From an uncultured Oscillospiraceae bacterium (GTDB taxonomy: Bacteria > Bacillota > Clostridia > Oscillospirales > Ruminococcaceae), in assembly GCA_949299455.1 (NCBI GenBank), contig CASGAN010000004.1:1-64000 (forward strand): a stretch of DNA of 64,000 nt, given 5' to 3'. A model generated the notes under the pieces. That model was given only the letters and a program-made list of their open reading frames with translations, did no database searches and was not told the DNA's origin. The position numbers were made by a program, and so were the translations under genes. Within the stretch, counting starts at the first letter, position 1. Each line of letters begins with the position of its first letter. Below, in pieces: positions 24,949 to 33,851 of this stretch.

Positions 24949-27180
24949 TTAATTCTGTGTGTTTTCCGTAACTTCACCCGTCTGTTCAGACGATTCTGCC
25001 GACGATTCACCGGACGATTCAGCAGACGGCTCAGACGTGCTTTCTTCCGTCTGTTCCTCGGACTGCTCCGGATAATTTTCCGGGTAGGTCGCACGGTCAT
25101 ATGCCAAAATGATATCACGCAGCAGACGCTGGGTGGTAGAACCGTCATACACAAGCACCGAAACAGCAAATTCCGGTTCACCGTTTTTCTCGACATAGGC
25201 GATAAAGCAGTGATGCGTACGGGTCGAGGTGACCTGCGGCGTACCGGTTTTTGCATACACCTTATAACCAAGTGCTTCAAGATCGGTGATCTGATAGGGC
25301 GCAGGGAAGCTCTCTGCCAGCCGGTTCATGCCGTCTGACACCTCGTTATAGGTCGATTCAGACATCGGAATTTCCGAGAGCACCGACGGGGTATACTCCT
25401 CAACGACATTGCCGCTCTCGTCCAAAAATGCGCCGAGCAGGTGTGCCGAATACCGTTTGCCGTGATTTGCAAGCGTCATTGCTTCGACCGCCATCTGAAA
25501 CGGTGTTACCTGCGTATTCATCTGGCCGATTGCCGCCTGGATGTTGTTGCCCTCCTGCCAGTTCGGGTCTTCTTTGTGGGAAAGACGGCTCTCTGCTTCC
25601 GCATTCTTGACCTCAATGCCCGTTTTTACTCCCAGACCAAAGCCTTCGGCATATTTATTGAACAAGTCAACGCCCATGCGCCGTCCGAGATCATAGAAAA
25701 ATGTGTTGCAGGAATCGAACAGCGCTGTCGAAGCATCCAGATTTGCGCCGCCCTTATGACGTGTACCGACACAGTTCGGCGTCCACTGCGGCGCATAATA
25801 GGTGTAGAAATCGCCGTTGCAGTAGGTGGTGGAATCCGGTGTGATATAGCCTTCTTCCAGACCGGCCGTTGCAACGATCGGTTTAAACGTTGAACCCGGA
25901 CGGAACAATCCGGAAAGTGCCAGGTTATTAAGTGGGCTGCCTTCCGCCGATTCGACTGCTTTGTAGTCGGTGAGATACGTTTCCATATCGTAGTACGGGT
26001 ACGAAATGCTTGTAAGCACGCCGCCCGTTTTGGCATCAAGCAGCACCATCGCACCGTTTGTCGAATGCTTCTTGCTGGTGCTGTTGTACCAGTCAATATA
26101 GTTTGCAAAAATGGTCTGCAAATCTTTTTGCAGATTGTAGTCGAGTGTCAGCTGTACCGTCTGTCCCGCAACCGGCGCACGGCTCTCCTGCACTTCGATG
26201 ATGTCGCCCTGTGCATTCTGAATGACAGTCATTGTGCCGCGCGTGCCGCGAAGCTGTTCCTCAAACGCGCCCTCAATGCCGCCGCGGCCGACCACATCAT
26301 CCAATTTGTACTGTTTTCCGGGATAATCGGCAAACAGATCTTTATATTTTTTCTCATATTCATCGCCGTAAATCTTTGTGACGTTTCCAAGCAGGTTCGA
26401 TGCCACATCGCCGTTTAAATAGACGCGCTCACTCGTTTCTGTCACAGTGACACCCGGAAGCTCATCGGACAGCTCGCGCAGCAGTGCAACCGTTGACGCC
26501 GAAACGCCCTTTGCAAACGTATAGCGCGTGTTGTATGCCGAAAAATCGGCAGACAGCATCATGTAGCGCACACCGGCAATTTTTCTTGCATATTCCTCGC
26601 TGTATCCCGCATAGGTGCAGCTGTCGTACGGCTCGCCACAGTGCGTGCAGTTGCCCTGCTCGTCGCGGTATTTTTTGATGCCGGTTTCCCGGAACAGCCA
26701 TTCCATGCAGTTTTGCGCCGTCGCATATTCGTTGACGCCGACCTTACTCTTAAGCCTTGCAATTTCCGTGTCGCTGTCGGGTAAAAATTCATACGGCGCA
26801 TTGGCGGAAACAGGCAGCTTATCCTCCCATGTTTCCGAAAGATCCTCAAACAGCCGGATCAGTGTATAAATGAGTTTGTTTGCCGCCTCGTCATCAAGCG
26901 TCAGACGGTTTTTCTTTTCCATTGCCAAAAAGTCGAACGCCACATTGTAAGACGCCGCATTATCAACAAGCACGACGCCGTTTCGGTCGACAATTTTGCC
27001 TCTTGCGGCCGGAACCTCGATCTCGGTTGTGGTGCCGCTTTTGGCCTGTTTTAAATACCCCGCCCCATCCACAATCTGATATTCAAACACCCGCATCGAT
27101 GCCGCAATGCACATCACAATGCAAAGCCCGATCAAAACAGCCGTGCGCGCGCGGTGTGTTTTCGCTTCGGAAATGATCAT
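24949..27180 (-). CDS. mrdA: Penicillin-binding protein 2 (elongation transpeptidase)
   Basis: 743 residues. One N-terminal membrane helix spans about 12-30. The dimerisation domain follows, then the transpeptidase with SxxK at 430-433 (STFK), SxN at 490-492 (SCN) and KTG at 644-646. It cross-links peptidoglycan for side-wall growth with MreBCD. Two oddities stand out: a Cys-rich insert at C178, C181 and C188 in the exported part, and a Ser/Glu-rich tail of about 45 residues after 695. It follows mreD by 21 nt. rodA, its usual glycosyltransferase partner, is not nearby. Confidence 0.9.
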   Translation of the reverse strand: MIISEAKTHRARTAVLIGLCIVMCIAASMRVFEYQIVDGAGYLKQAKSGTTTEIEVPAARGKIVDRNGVVLVDNAASYNVAFDFLAMEKKNRLTLDDEAANKLIYTLIRLFEDLSETWEDKLPVSANAPYEFLPDSDTEIARLKSKVGVNEYATAQNCMEWLFRETGIKKYRDEQGNCTHCGEPYDSCTYAGYSEEYARKIAGVRYMMLSADFSAYNTRYTFAKGVSASTVALLRELSDELPGVTVTETSERVYLNGDVASNLLGNVTKIYGDEYEKKYKDLFADYPGKQYKLDDVVGRGGIEGAFEEQLRGTRGTMTVIQNAQGDIIEVQESRAPVAGQTVQLTLDYNLQKDLQTIFANYIDWYNSTSKKHSTNGAMVLLDAKTGGVLTSISYPYYDMETYLTDYKAVESAEGSPLNNLALSGLFRPGSTFKPIVATAGLEEGYITPDSTTYCNGDFYTYYAPQWTPNCVGTRHKGGANLDASTALFDSCNTFFYDLGRRMGVDLFNKYAEGFGLGVKTGIEVKNAEAESRLSHKEDPNWQEGNNIQAAIGQMNTQVTPFQMAVEAMTLANHGKRYSAHLLGAFLDESGNVVEEYTPSVLSEIPMSESTYNEVSDGMNRLAESFPAPYQITDLEALGYKVYAKTGTPQVTSTRTHHCFIAYVEKNGEPEFAVSVLVYDGSTTQRLLRDIILAYDRATYPENYPEQSEEQTEESTSEPSAESSGESSAESSEQTGEVTENTQN

Positions 27181-27201
27181 GGGAGACTCCTTTCTTCTGT
27201 A

Positions 27202-27723
27202 TCATGCGCGCGGCGCATGGTGGAATGAAAACGCAATTTTTCGTATGAGCAGATAAATAAGCGGGAACACGGCAACCGTGTATGCCGCACAGGGGAGAAT
27301 CTGACGGTAAATCACTGAATATGCCCCGGGATACCGCCAAATAAGAAAGCAGAACAAGTAGTCAAGCACGCCCTGCACAAGCAGCGTTCCTGCACAAAAT
27401 CCGACGGCATTTAACATGCGTGTGTGCAGGAAATAGACGCATACAACCGAAATGGTGACGCCGCACAACAGCAGAATCAGTCCGTTAAAGCCAAACAGCC
27501 GGTCGGACGAGATGTCCCACAAAAGTCCTGCAATGCCGCAGAAAATACCGGACGAAAGCACGTTTTCATACATGGAAACACCGACTGCCACCGCCACCAA
27601 AAACACAGGCTTTGCGCCGAAAATCGTCAAAAAGCCGGGCATGGTCTGCAGCATATATGCCGCAAGAAGCAAAAGGGAATAGACACCCCATTTAAGAACA
27701 GCCTGCAGCTGTTTGTTTTTCAT
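27202..27723 (-). CDS. mreD: Rod shape-determining protein MreD
   Basis: 173 residues with five or six hydrophobic helices filling almost the whole chain (LLLLAAYMLQTMPG, KPVFLVAVAVGVSMYE, FNGLILLLCGVTISVV). It is the membrane partner of MreC and PBP2 in the elongation machine. The start at 27723 follows AGGGG by 8 nt. It is placed between mreC and the PBP2 gene, as is usual. Confidence 0.88.
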   Translation of the reverse strand: MKNKQLQAVLKWGVYSLLLLAAYMLQTMPGFLTIFGAKPVFLVAVAVGVSMYENVLSSGIFCGIAGLLWDISSDRLFGFNGLILLLCGVTISVVCVYFLHTRMLNAVGFCAGTLLVQGVLDYLFCFLIWRYPGAYSVIYRQILPCAAYTVAVFPLIYLLIRKIAFSFHHAPRA

Positions 27724-27741
27724 TGGTGACACCCCTTTTAT

Positions 27742-28611
27742 TTATTCTGCGTCTGCATAATCGTCAAGCCGGCTGCCCTGTCCTAAAAACGAGGTGATGA
27801 CCTGCACGGTCGACACCGACTCGATGTCAACATACGGGCGGATCACCGCATAGCGCGTGATGCCGTGTGCTTCGGTTTCGATCGACTCGATCTCGCCGAC
27901 GGCAATGCCCTTTGGATAAAGTCCCGATGAACCGGCTGTGATAATCATGCCGCCTTTTGTCATCTGCACCTCTTCCGACAAAATCGAAAGCTTCGTTTTT
28001 CCGTTTTGCGACAGCGTATAGTCGCCGCTTACAACACCGAGCTGCTCCGTATTTAACTCAATGGCGCTCACGTCGATCTCCGGACTCAAGATGGTTTTCA
28101 CCCGTGCGCTCACCGGGCCCACGTCGGTCACAATGCCGACAAGACCAGCCGACGTAATCACCGGATCGTTTTTCTCAATGCCGTGCAGCGAGCCGCGGTC
28201 AATGATAAAGGAACCGGCACGGTCTGCCGAATCACGGCTGACGACCTGGGCAGGCATCAATTCAAAATCTTCGTTTAATTCCTTGATCTGTGCCGCTTCT
28301 TTGAGCTGTTCATTTTGATCCTTGAGCGATTCATAGTCGATCATCTGACGGTTTAAATCCGCAATCTGTTCTTTGAGCCGCTCGTTTTCTTCTGCATTTT
28401 CGCGCGCATTGACAAGCGGATCAAACCAACCGCCGACCGTACTGCTCAAAAACGCACCCGCTTTTTGAAACGGGGTGGTGACCATCTGTAAAAGATTGCG
28501 CGGGATATTGGCGATTCCGTCACTCGATGCCGAATACAGCATCATGCCAAACATCACGGCCGCCGCCGCAAGGATGATTTTAAATGGTTTGCTTTTAAAA
28601 AATCCCCCCAT
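27742..28611 (-). CDS. mreC: Rod shape-determining protein MreC
   Basis: 289 residues. It has a short basic start (GGFFKSKPFK), one membrane helix (about 11-30), a coiled coil (about 70-115, NAEENERLKEQIADLNRQM) and the exported beta-barrel domain with PAQVVSRDS, GSLHGIEKNDPVI and GLVGIVTDVGP. It links MreB to wall synthases. GGAGGT precedes the start at 28611. A long hairpin lies between this gene and mreB. Confidence 0.92.
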   Translation of the reverse strand: MGGFFKSKPFKIILAAAAVMFGMMLYSASSDGIANIPRNLLQMVTTPFQKAGAFLSSTVGGWFDPLVNARENAEENERLKEQIADLNRQMIDYESLKDQNEQLKEAAQIKELNEDFELMPAQVVSRDSADRAGSFIIDRGSLHGIEKNDPVITSAGLVGIVTDVGPVSARVKTILSPEIDVSAIELNTEQLGVVSGDYTLSQNGKTKLSILSEEVQMTKGGMIITAGSSGLYPKGIAVGEIESIETEAHGITRYAVIRPYVDIESVSTVQVITSFLGQGSRLDDYADAE

Positions 28612-28662
28612 GGGACACCTCCGCCTGACAGTTTTGTCGTTTTGCGCACCGCTTCCTGTCCC

Positions 28663-28730
28663 AAAAAACAAAAAGCTCCAGTTTTCCCTTTGCCGCTTTG
28701 ATTTTTAAAAAAGGGAAAAGCGGAACTTTT
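28663..28730 (-). terminator. Long hairpin between mreB and mreC, likely partial terminator
   Basis: On the minus strand a stem of about 21 positions (28730-28710 with 28691-28671) has one mismatch and a few G-U pairs, followed by a T-rich stretch (28670-28663). It sits inside the mre operon and probably lowers mreCD-PBP2 expression relative to mreB. Confidence 0.75.
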
Positions 28731-28760
28731 GTCTGATGCGCTGTGCGCAAATTCGTTTTT

Positions 28761-29780
28761 TTAATATTTGACGTCGTCGCTCGACACAACGCTTGCAAGC
28801 TTATCCATGTGCTCTAAGATCTCGCCGGTGCCGAGTGCAACACAGTCGAGCGGATCGTTTGCCGCATAGACTTCCATGCCGGTTTCCTGTGCGATCAGTT
28901 TGTCGAGGCCGCGCAGAAGTGCGCCGCCGCCTGTTAATACGATGCCCTGGTCGATGATGTCAGCAGCCAGCTCCGGCGGTGTTTTCTCGAGTGTGACGCG
29001 CACTGCTTCGAGCACTTCCTGTAATGTGTCGATGAGTGCTTCGCGGATCTCTGTGGAGGTGACAACGATGTTCTCCGGCAGACCGGTAAGCAGGTTACGG
29101 CCTTTGATTTCGGTGGTCAGCTCCTCATCGAGCGGGAATGCGTTGCCGACGTTGATTTTGATATCCTCTGCGGTGCGCTCACCGATCAGGAGATTATATT
29201 TCTTTTTGATATAGTTGATGATATCCACGTCGAATTTATCGCCGCCGACACGCACCGATTTTGCTGCAACGATGCCGCCCAGCGAAATGACTGCGACTTC
29301 GGTTGTACCGCCGCCGATATCGACAACGATGCTGCCGGTCGGCTCTGCGACAGGCAGACCTGCACCGATTGCTGCTGCCATCGGCTCTTCAACGATGATA
29401 ACGCGTTTTGCGCCGGCACGTTCTGCCGACTCTTTGACTGCGCGGCGCTCCACCTCGGTGACGCCCGACGGAATGCAGATGACAACGCGTGCTTTCGTCA
29501 GCATCGAGTTGCCGAGCGCTTTGCGGATGAATTCCTGAAGCATGCTCGTTGTGATGTCAAAATCGGCAATAACGCCGTCTTTTAACGGACGAACAGTCAC
29601 GATCGAGCCCGGTGTTCTGCCGACCACATCTTTTGCAGCCTGGCCGACGCTTTTGACAACGTCGTTTTTGATGTCGACAGCAACGACCGAAGGCTCACGA
29701 ATGATGATGCCTTTGCCTTTCATGTAAACGAGTGTATTTGCAGTTCCAAGGTCAATTCCGATATCTTTTGTAAAAAACAT
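28761..29780 (-). CDS. mreB: Rod shape-determining protein MreB
   Basis: 339 residues, the normal length. It is actin-like: phosphate 1 loop [19 protein letters not shown], phosphate 2 [19 protein letters not shown], adenosine loop [14 protein letters not shown]. The start MFFTKDIG is typical. It forms membrane filaments that direct wall synthesis. AGGG lies upstream, and a good promoter is at 29865-29893. Confidence 0.95.
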   Translation of the reverse strand: MFFTKDIGIDLGTANTLVYMKGKGIIIREPSVVAVDIKNDVVKSVGQAAKDVVGRTPGSIVTVRPLKDGVIADFDITTSMLQEFIRKALGNSMLTKARVVICIPSGVTEVERRAVKESAERAGAKRVIIVEEPMAAAIGAGLPVAEPTGSIVVDIGGGTTEVAVISLGGIVAAKSVRVGGDKFDVDIINYIKKKYNLLIGERTAEDIKINVGNAFPLDEELTTEIKGRNLLTGLPENIVVTSTEIREALIDTLQEVLEAVRVTLEKTPPELAADIIDQGIVLTGGGALLRGLDKLIAQETGMEVYAANDPLDCVALGTGEILEHMDKLASVVSSDDVKY

Positions 29781-29864
29781 AAAGCCCTCCGTATTTTCTC
29801 TGTGTTTTATGGACGAAACAGCCGCAGAGCATGCAGACTGTTTGATTTCTTCTCATTCCTTTTT

Positions 29865-29893
29865 ATTATACCCGCACGCAAACGGATTCTCAA
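29865..29893 (-). promoter_or_regulatory. Promoter of the mreB operon
   Basis: On the minus strand: TTGAGA (29893-29888), 17-nt spacer, TATAAT (29870-29865). About 80 nt of leader follows. Confidence 0.75.
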
Positions 29894-29931
29894 CCGTTAA
29901 ATTGTGAATTTTCCGACTTTTTTCGGCTTTT

Positions 29932-30486
29932 TTATTCAAAAAGCGCCCGCAATGTGCGTACAAGACGCGAAACCGGCAGTCCGACGACATTATTATAGTC
30001 GCCTTCGATCTTTTCGACGAACAAACCGCCCAGTCCCTGAATGCCGTATGCGCCCGCTTTGTCATACGGTTCGTCTGTGTCGGCATAGGCAAAAATCTCC
30101 GTGTCTGACAGCGGATAAAACCACACGCCTGTTTCACTCACAAAGGTCTGTTCGCCGGACGCGGTCTTTACGCACACGCCGGTAAACACACTGTGGCGTA
30201 CACCTGACAGCATCGAGAGCATCCGCACAGCATCTGCACGGTCTTTCGGCTTGCCGAGCGCTTCTTCACCGATGGCAACAACTGTATCGCATCCGATGAC
30301 CGTTTCCGATTCGTCTAAAAATGCGGCGCGCGCCTTTTTTTCTGCCAGCGTTTTGGCAAGTTCCCGCGGACAGCACGCCGATACTGCCGATTCGTCGATA
30401 TCAGCCGGACGAACCGAAAAGGGAAGTCCCGTCATCGAAAGCAGTTCGATGCGCCGCGGCGATTTGGACGCCAAGACAAGTTTCAT
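29932..30486 (-). CDS. maf: Maf-family nucleotide pyrophosphatase
   Basis: 184 residues. It starts KLVLASKSPRRIELL (Maf signature S-S/K-SPRR). Also seen are VIGCDTVVAIGEEALGKP, the conserved Asp/Thr cluster, and GAYGIQGLGGLFVEKIEGDYNNVVGLP. Maf proteins hydrolyse modified or canonical NTPs (dTTP, UTP, m5UTP). The ATG at 30486 is preferred over TTG at 30492. Position before mreB is common in Clostridia. Confidence 0.9.
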   Translation of the reverse strand: MKLVLASKSPRRIELLSMTGLPFSVRPADIDESAVSACCPRELAKTLAEKKARAAFLDESETVIGCDTVVAIGEEALGKPKDRADAVRMLSMLSGVRHSVFTGVCVKTASGEQTFVSETGVWFYPLSDTEIFAYADTDEPYDKAGAYGIQGLGGLFVEKIEGDYNNVVGLPVSRLVRTLRALFE

Positions 30487-30492
30487 AGCCAA

Positions 30493-30762
30493 TCAAAGCC
30501 CTTTCGAAAAAATTTTATACAGCCAAAGACAGCCGAGAATGCTCAGAATTTTGATGATGTTGACGCTTACAGAAAAGCCGAACGACACCGTTGCAATGCC
30601 GATATCGATCGTGATCGGATTCGGCACGCCGACACCGACCGTCTGGCCTGCTGTCAAGAACGAAAGCCACGGCACCGATGCGCACACGGAGGTAAGCATT
30701 GTCCCCAGTACAACGCCGCCCAATAAAAGCAGAATAAACACCAGCGTTTTTTTAAAATTCAT
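30493..30762 (-). CDS. DUF4321 membrane protein
   Basis: 89 residues with two hydrophobic helices (5-25 and 60-85). It has the pattern of DUF4321 (KTLVFILLLLGGVVLGTML, then IDIGIATVSFGFSVSVN). In Clostridia it is regularly encoded next to maf and mreB. Its function is unknown. It overlaps dut by 11 nt upstream and ends 7 nt before maf. Confidence 0.8.
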   Translation of the reverse strand: MNFKKTLVFILLLLGGVVLGTMLTSVCASVPWLSFLTAGQTVGVGVPNPITIDIGIATVSFGFSVSVNIIKILSILGCLWLYKIFSKGL

Positions 30763-31207
30763 GTGTCATTTCTCCTGTTCCCGTCGAGCCGAAGCCGCCC
30801 GCGCCGCGTGATGTTTCGTCAAGCGTTTCGCTTTCTGTAAGACTTGGCAGAAACACCGGCGCAAATACCATCTGTGCAATCCGGTCGCCCGGTTTGACCG
30901 AAAACGGCGCGCTTCCGTGATTAAATAGCGGCACCATGATTTCGCCGCGGTAGTCGCTGTCAATCACGCCCACGCAGTTTGCAGGCGACACGCCGAATTT
31001 TGATGCAATGCCGCTTCGCGCATATAAAAACGCGGCGACATCGTTTCGCGGAACAGCGATCGCAATGCCTGTTTTTACACGCTCGATGGCACCCGGCGCA
31101 ATTTCTGCTTCACAATCGGCAAAGAGGTCATAGCCGGCGCTCCCCTCGGTTGCACGCACAGGCAGGCGCGCCGTTTCGCTGAGCCGTTTTACTTGTATGG
31201 ATTCCAT
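30752..31207 (-). CDS. dut: dUTP diphosphatase
   Basis: 151 residues. All five trimeric dUTPase motifs are visible: AGYDLFAD (1), YARSGIASKFG (2), GVIDSDYRGEIMVPLFN (3), GDRIAQMVF (4) and GAGGFGSTGTG (5). It removes dUTP and supplies dUMP for dTMP. The start at 31207 has AAAGGAG upstream. Confidence 0.93.
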   Translation of the reverse strand: MESIQVKRLSETARLPVRATEGSAGYDLFADCEAEIAPGAIERVKTGIAIAVPRNDVAAFLYARSGIASKFGVSPANCVGVIDSDYRGEIMVPLFNHGSAPFSVKPGDRIAQMVFAPVFLPSLTESETLDETSRGAGGFGSTGTGEMTHEF

Positions 31208-31223
31208 GTTGTCCGCTCCTTTT

Positions 31224-33299
31224 TTATACGTTCCGGTAGTAAAGTCCGCGCGTATACGGCTTATTCGCCGGCGCTTTTTCGCAGTAATCCCGAATGACGG
31301 ACGCACACGTCTGCATATCCTCGCGCGTAAAATAGAGCAGTCCGTACGAGAGGTTTGAAAGCTCCTGCATCCGGTCTGCCATCCAAAGCGGCGTGCCGTT
31401 TAAAATCTCGGCGCCGTACGGTTTTCGGCACATCACATAAAACGGCGTATTGCGCCGGTCGGTGAGTGTCGGGCGTCCGTCACAGGAGGCACAGTTTGTC
31501 TTTGCCTGCACCGGACAGTTGCGCACGAGCATCAGCGGCAGATATCCATAAACCACTGCGCCGCAGGGCACCGGCGACTGAATCCGCACGGCATCCTGCG
31601 CGTTCATTTCAAACGAAAGCGTCACATGAGAAACCCCCATATCACTGAGCACACGCGCGCTCTCGCTGTTTGTCACATTCAAAAACACACCGCCTGCCGG
31701 CTCGAGCTGAAGCTCATTTGCGATCTGCACATGCGCGATGTTTTCGCACACAATGCGTTCAAATCCCTGCGCTTTGAGCGCAGAAAGCGTCTTCACTACC
31801 GATTCCTCGCGCGAAGCCATCATGCGCGGCAGTTCGATCAAAAGCCGTCCCTGATAGGGCTTTAACACGTCTGTGTGTGCGGACACCTCTGCAAGCGGAA
31901 GTGCAAACAGGCCGATATTCGTCATCTGGGAAAACGGCACCTGCGAAATCGTTTCAAACCGCGCAAACAAAAACGGTTCATCATTCGCCTGCCGTTTGAC
32001 CGGATGTTTCGGCACATCGGGCAGTGTGATCGCATGCGTCTGCACCGGCACGAATTGTGCGCGCTGTGCTTCGATTTCGGCACAGACGGCGCGCCGCAGT
32101 TCGTTTAATTTCGATACGGGCACCATCAGTCCTTCATCGCAGGAAACCGTGATGTCACCGGGCACAAAGATGGTACCGCCGAGTTTTTTTAAGATCCGTT
32201 CGCCCGATTCTGCCGAAAATGCCTTTTCACGTGCAATTTCGGGCGGATCGGACGTACACGATGCGGTGTGACCGTCTTTATCCGTACCGGTTAATAAGAC
32301 GGGTTCATCTTTTTTGACCGACAGCGAAAACGAAAGCGGAATCCGTCCGTTTTCCGTCTGATAGGAGTTTGCAAGCGAGCGCAGAAGCTTCGGCGTTGCA
32401 CGCACAACATCGTCGCGGCTGCGCACACCGAACATCGGCGCGCCGCGTTTTCCTGTCAGATAGCCGTCCGTAAAGCCGCTTCGTGCAAACACATCGCGCA
32501 GAAGCGATTCGTCGCCTTTGCCGCCGTCGAGCTGTTCACGGTACACCTGCGCGCACGCCGCCACATATTCCGGACGCTTCATGCGGCCTTCGATCTTAAA
32601 CGAGGTGACGCCCGCTTCGGCGAGTGTATGAAGATGCGAAAGCGCACACAAATCCTTAAGCGACAGATCATAGTCCTCTTTGTTTTTCCGATTCGAAAAC
32701 GGCAGACGGCACGTTCCGGCACAGCAGCCGCGGTTGCCGCTTCTGCCGCCGATCATTCCGCTCATATAGCACTGTCCCGAAACGGACATGCACAGTGCGC
32801 CGTGGACAAACACTTCGGTTTCAATCGGAACGCTCTGTGTGATTTCTTTGATTTCGGCAAGCGAAAGCTCCCGCGAGAGCACCACGCGTGAAAGGCCTAA
32901 CGCACGCATCGCCTCCGCGCCTTTTTTCGTGTGCACCGACATCTGCGTCGAGCCGTGAATGTGCATCTGTGGTGCAATCGAACGAATCAGCGACACGACA
33001 CCCCAGTCCTGCACAATGAATGCGTCCACCCCTGCTTCACAGCCGTCGGCAATCACGCGCGCGGCAGTCGAAAGCTCACGGTCAAAAAGCAGGGTGTTAA
33101 GCGTTTGATACACCTTAACACCCCGTGTTTTTGCATAGCGCACCGCTTCCGCCAAGTGCGTTTTATCAAAATTTGCAGCGTTTTGCCGCGCCGAAAACAA
33201 TTTTGCCCCAAGATAAACGGCGTCTGCGCCGTTCTGCACGGCCGCTTCGACCGATTCCATGTCGCCGGCAGGCAGCAAAAGCTCCGGTTTATTCGCCAT
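31224..33299 (-). CDS. U32-family peptidase/hydroxylase-type protein
   Basis: 691 residues. The N-terminal TIM-barrel U32 domain has PELLLPAGDMESVEAAVQNG, ADAVYLGA, FVHGALCMSVSGQCYMS and GNRGCCAGTCRLPF, where the cysteines match those used for cofactor binding in the RlhA/TrhP group. A DUF3656-like region follows. Family members modify rRNA or tRNA (5-hydroxylation) or were described as collagenases; an RNA-modifying role is more likely here. GGAGGA precedes the start at 33299. It overlaps zapA by 11 nt. Confidence 0.85.
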   Translation of the reverse strand: MANKPELLLPAGDMESVEAAVQNGADAVYLGAKLFSARQNAANFDKTHLAEAVRYAKTRGVKVYQTLNTLLFDRELSTAARVIADGCEAGVDAFIVQDWGVVSLIRSIAPQMHIHGSTQMSVHTKKGAEAMRALGLSRVVLSRELSLAEIKEITQSVPIETEVFVHGALCMSVSGQCYMSGMIGGRSGNRGCCAGTCRLPFSNRKNKEDYDLSLKDLCALSHLHTLAEAGVTSFKIEGRMKRPEYVAACAQVYREQLDGGKGDESLLRDVFARSGFTDGYLTGKRGAPMFGVRSRDDVVRATPKLLRSLANSYQTENGRIPLSFSLSVKKDEPVLLTGTDKDGHTASCTSDPPEIAREKAFSAESGERILKKLGGTIFVPGDITVSCDEGLMVPVSKLNELRRAVCAEIEAQRAQFVPVQTHAITLPDVPKHPVKRQANDEPFLFARFETISQVPFSQMTNIGLFALPLAEVSAHTDVLKPYQGRLLIELPRMMASREESVVKTLSALKAQGFERIVCENIAHVQIANELQLEPAGGVFLNVTNSESARVLSDMGVSHVTLSFEMNAQDAVRIQSPVPCGAVVYGYLPLMLVRNCPVQAKTNCASCDGRPTLTDRRNTPFYVMCRKPYGAEILNGTPLWMADRMQELSNLSYGLLYFTREDMQTCASVIRDYCEKAPANKPYTRGLYYRNV

Positions 33300-33672
33300 A
33301 CGTTCCTCCGTTGTCCGGTTCTTTCTGCTCAAATGTCATGAGCTTCATTTCGAGCATCGCATTTTTCTGTTTGAGCGATTCAATCTCTTTTTTAAGCTCG
33401 GTGATCTCCGTGCGCGAACGGGTTGCTTCCTCGAGATAGTCAATGACCTGTTTTCTTAGATTGTCCTTATCGCTTGCGGCTTTGATGCAGTCGTCCATCA
33501 GTCCGAGTGCGACAAGCATGCTGGCACTTGTCATCGAAAGTGCGTCGTTTTGCTGCATGAATTCTTCTATTTTTGCATCCAGCGATTCTGCAAGCTGTTT
33601 GACATAGCTTACACTTTCTTCTGTCTGGATGGTATATTCTTTTCCTGCCAGAATAATTTTAATCCGGTTCAT
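33289..33672 (-). CDS. zapA: Cell division protein ZapA
   Basis: 127 residues. The N-terminal ZapA domain (MNRIKIILAGKEYTIQTEES, then YVKQLAESLDAKIEEFM) is followed by a long coiled coil (about 78-115, ELKKEIESLKQKNAM). It bundles FtsZ filaments at the septum. The start at 33672 is preceded by GGAGG. It is the first gene of the zapA-U32-dut-DUF4321-maf run. Confidence 0.85.
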   Translation of the reverse strand: MNRIKIILAGKEYTIQTEESVSYVKQLAESLDAKIEEFMQQNDALSMTSASMLVALGLMDDCIKAASDKDNLRKQVIDYLEEATRSRTEITELKKEIESLKQKNAMLEMKLMTFEQKEPDNGGTYGE

Positions 33673-33720
33673 AGCGATCCTCCGTTTCCCGCGAACGTGC
33701 GGCTTCTTCTTTATAGAAAA

Positions 33721-33749
33721 AGTATAATACAATCCCTGCGGTTTGTAAA
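33721..33749 (-). promoter_or_regulatory. Promoter of the zapA operon
   Basis: On the minus strand: TTTACA (33749-33744), 17-nt spacer, TATACT (33726-33721). Confidence 0.75.
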
Positions 33750-33791
33750 GGAAAAAGCCCGTCAAACGAAGCTTGTTTTTCTTAATTTTCT

Positions 33792-33820
33792 TTGACAAAG
33801 GACACGCTTTCGTGTACGAT
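33792..33820 (+). promoter_or_regulatory. Promoter of the DUF1624 gene
   Basis: TTGACA (33792-33797), 17-nt spacer, TACGAT (33815-33820). It is divergent from the zapA promoter. Confidence 0.75.
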
Positions 33821-33851
33821 ACTTTTATCAGTAAAAAAAGGGGGATTTCCT

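Noticed and set aside
25000-25075. Short tandem-like Ser/Glu codon repeats at the end of the PBP2 gene as a repeat array
   Set aside because: They are irregular low-complexity coding sequence, not a CRISPR or true tandem repeat.
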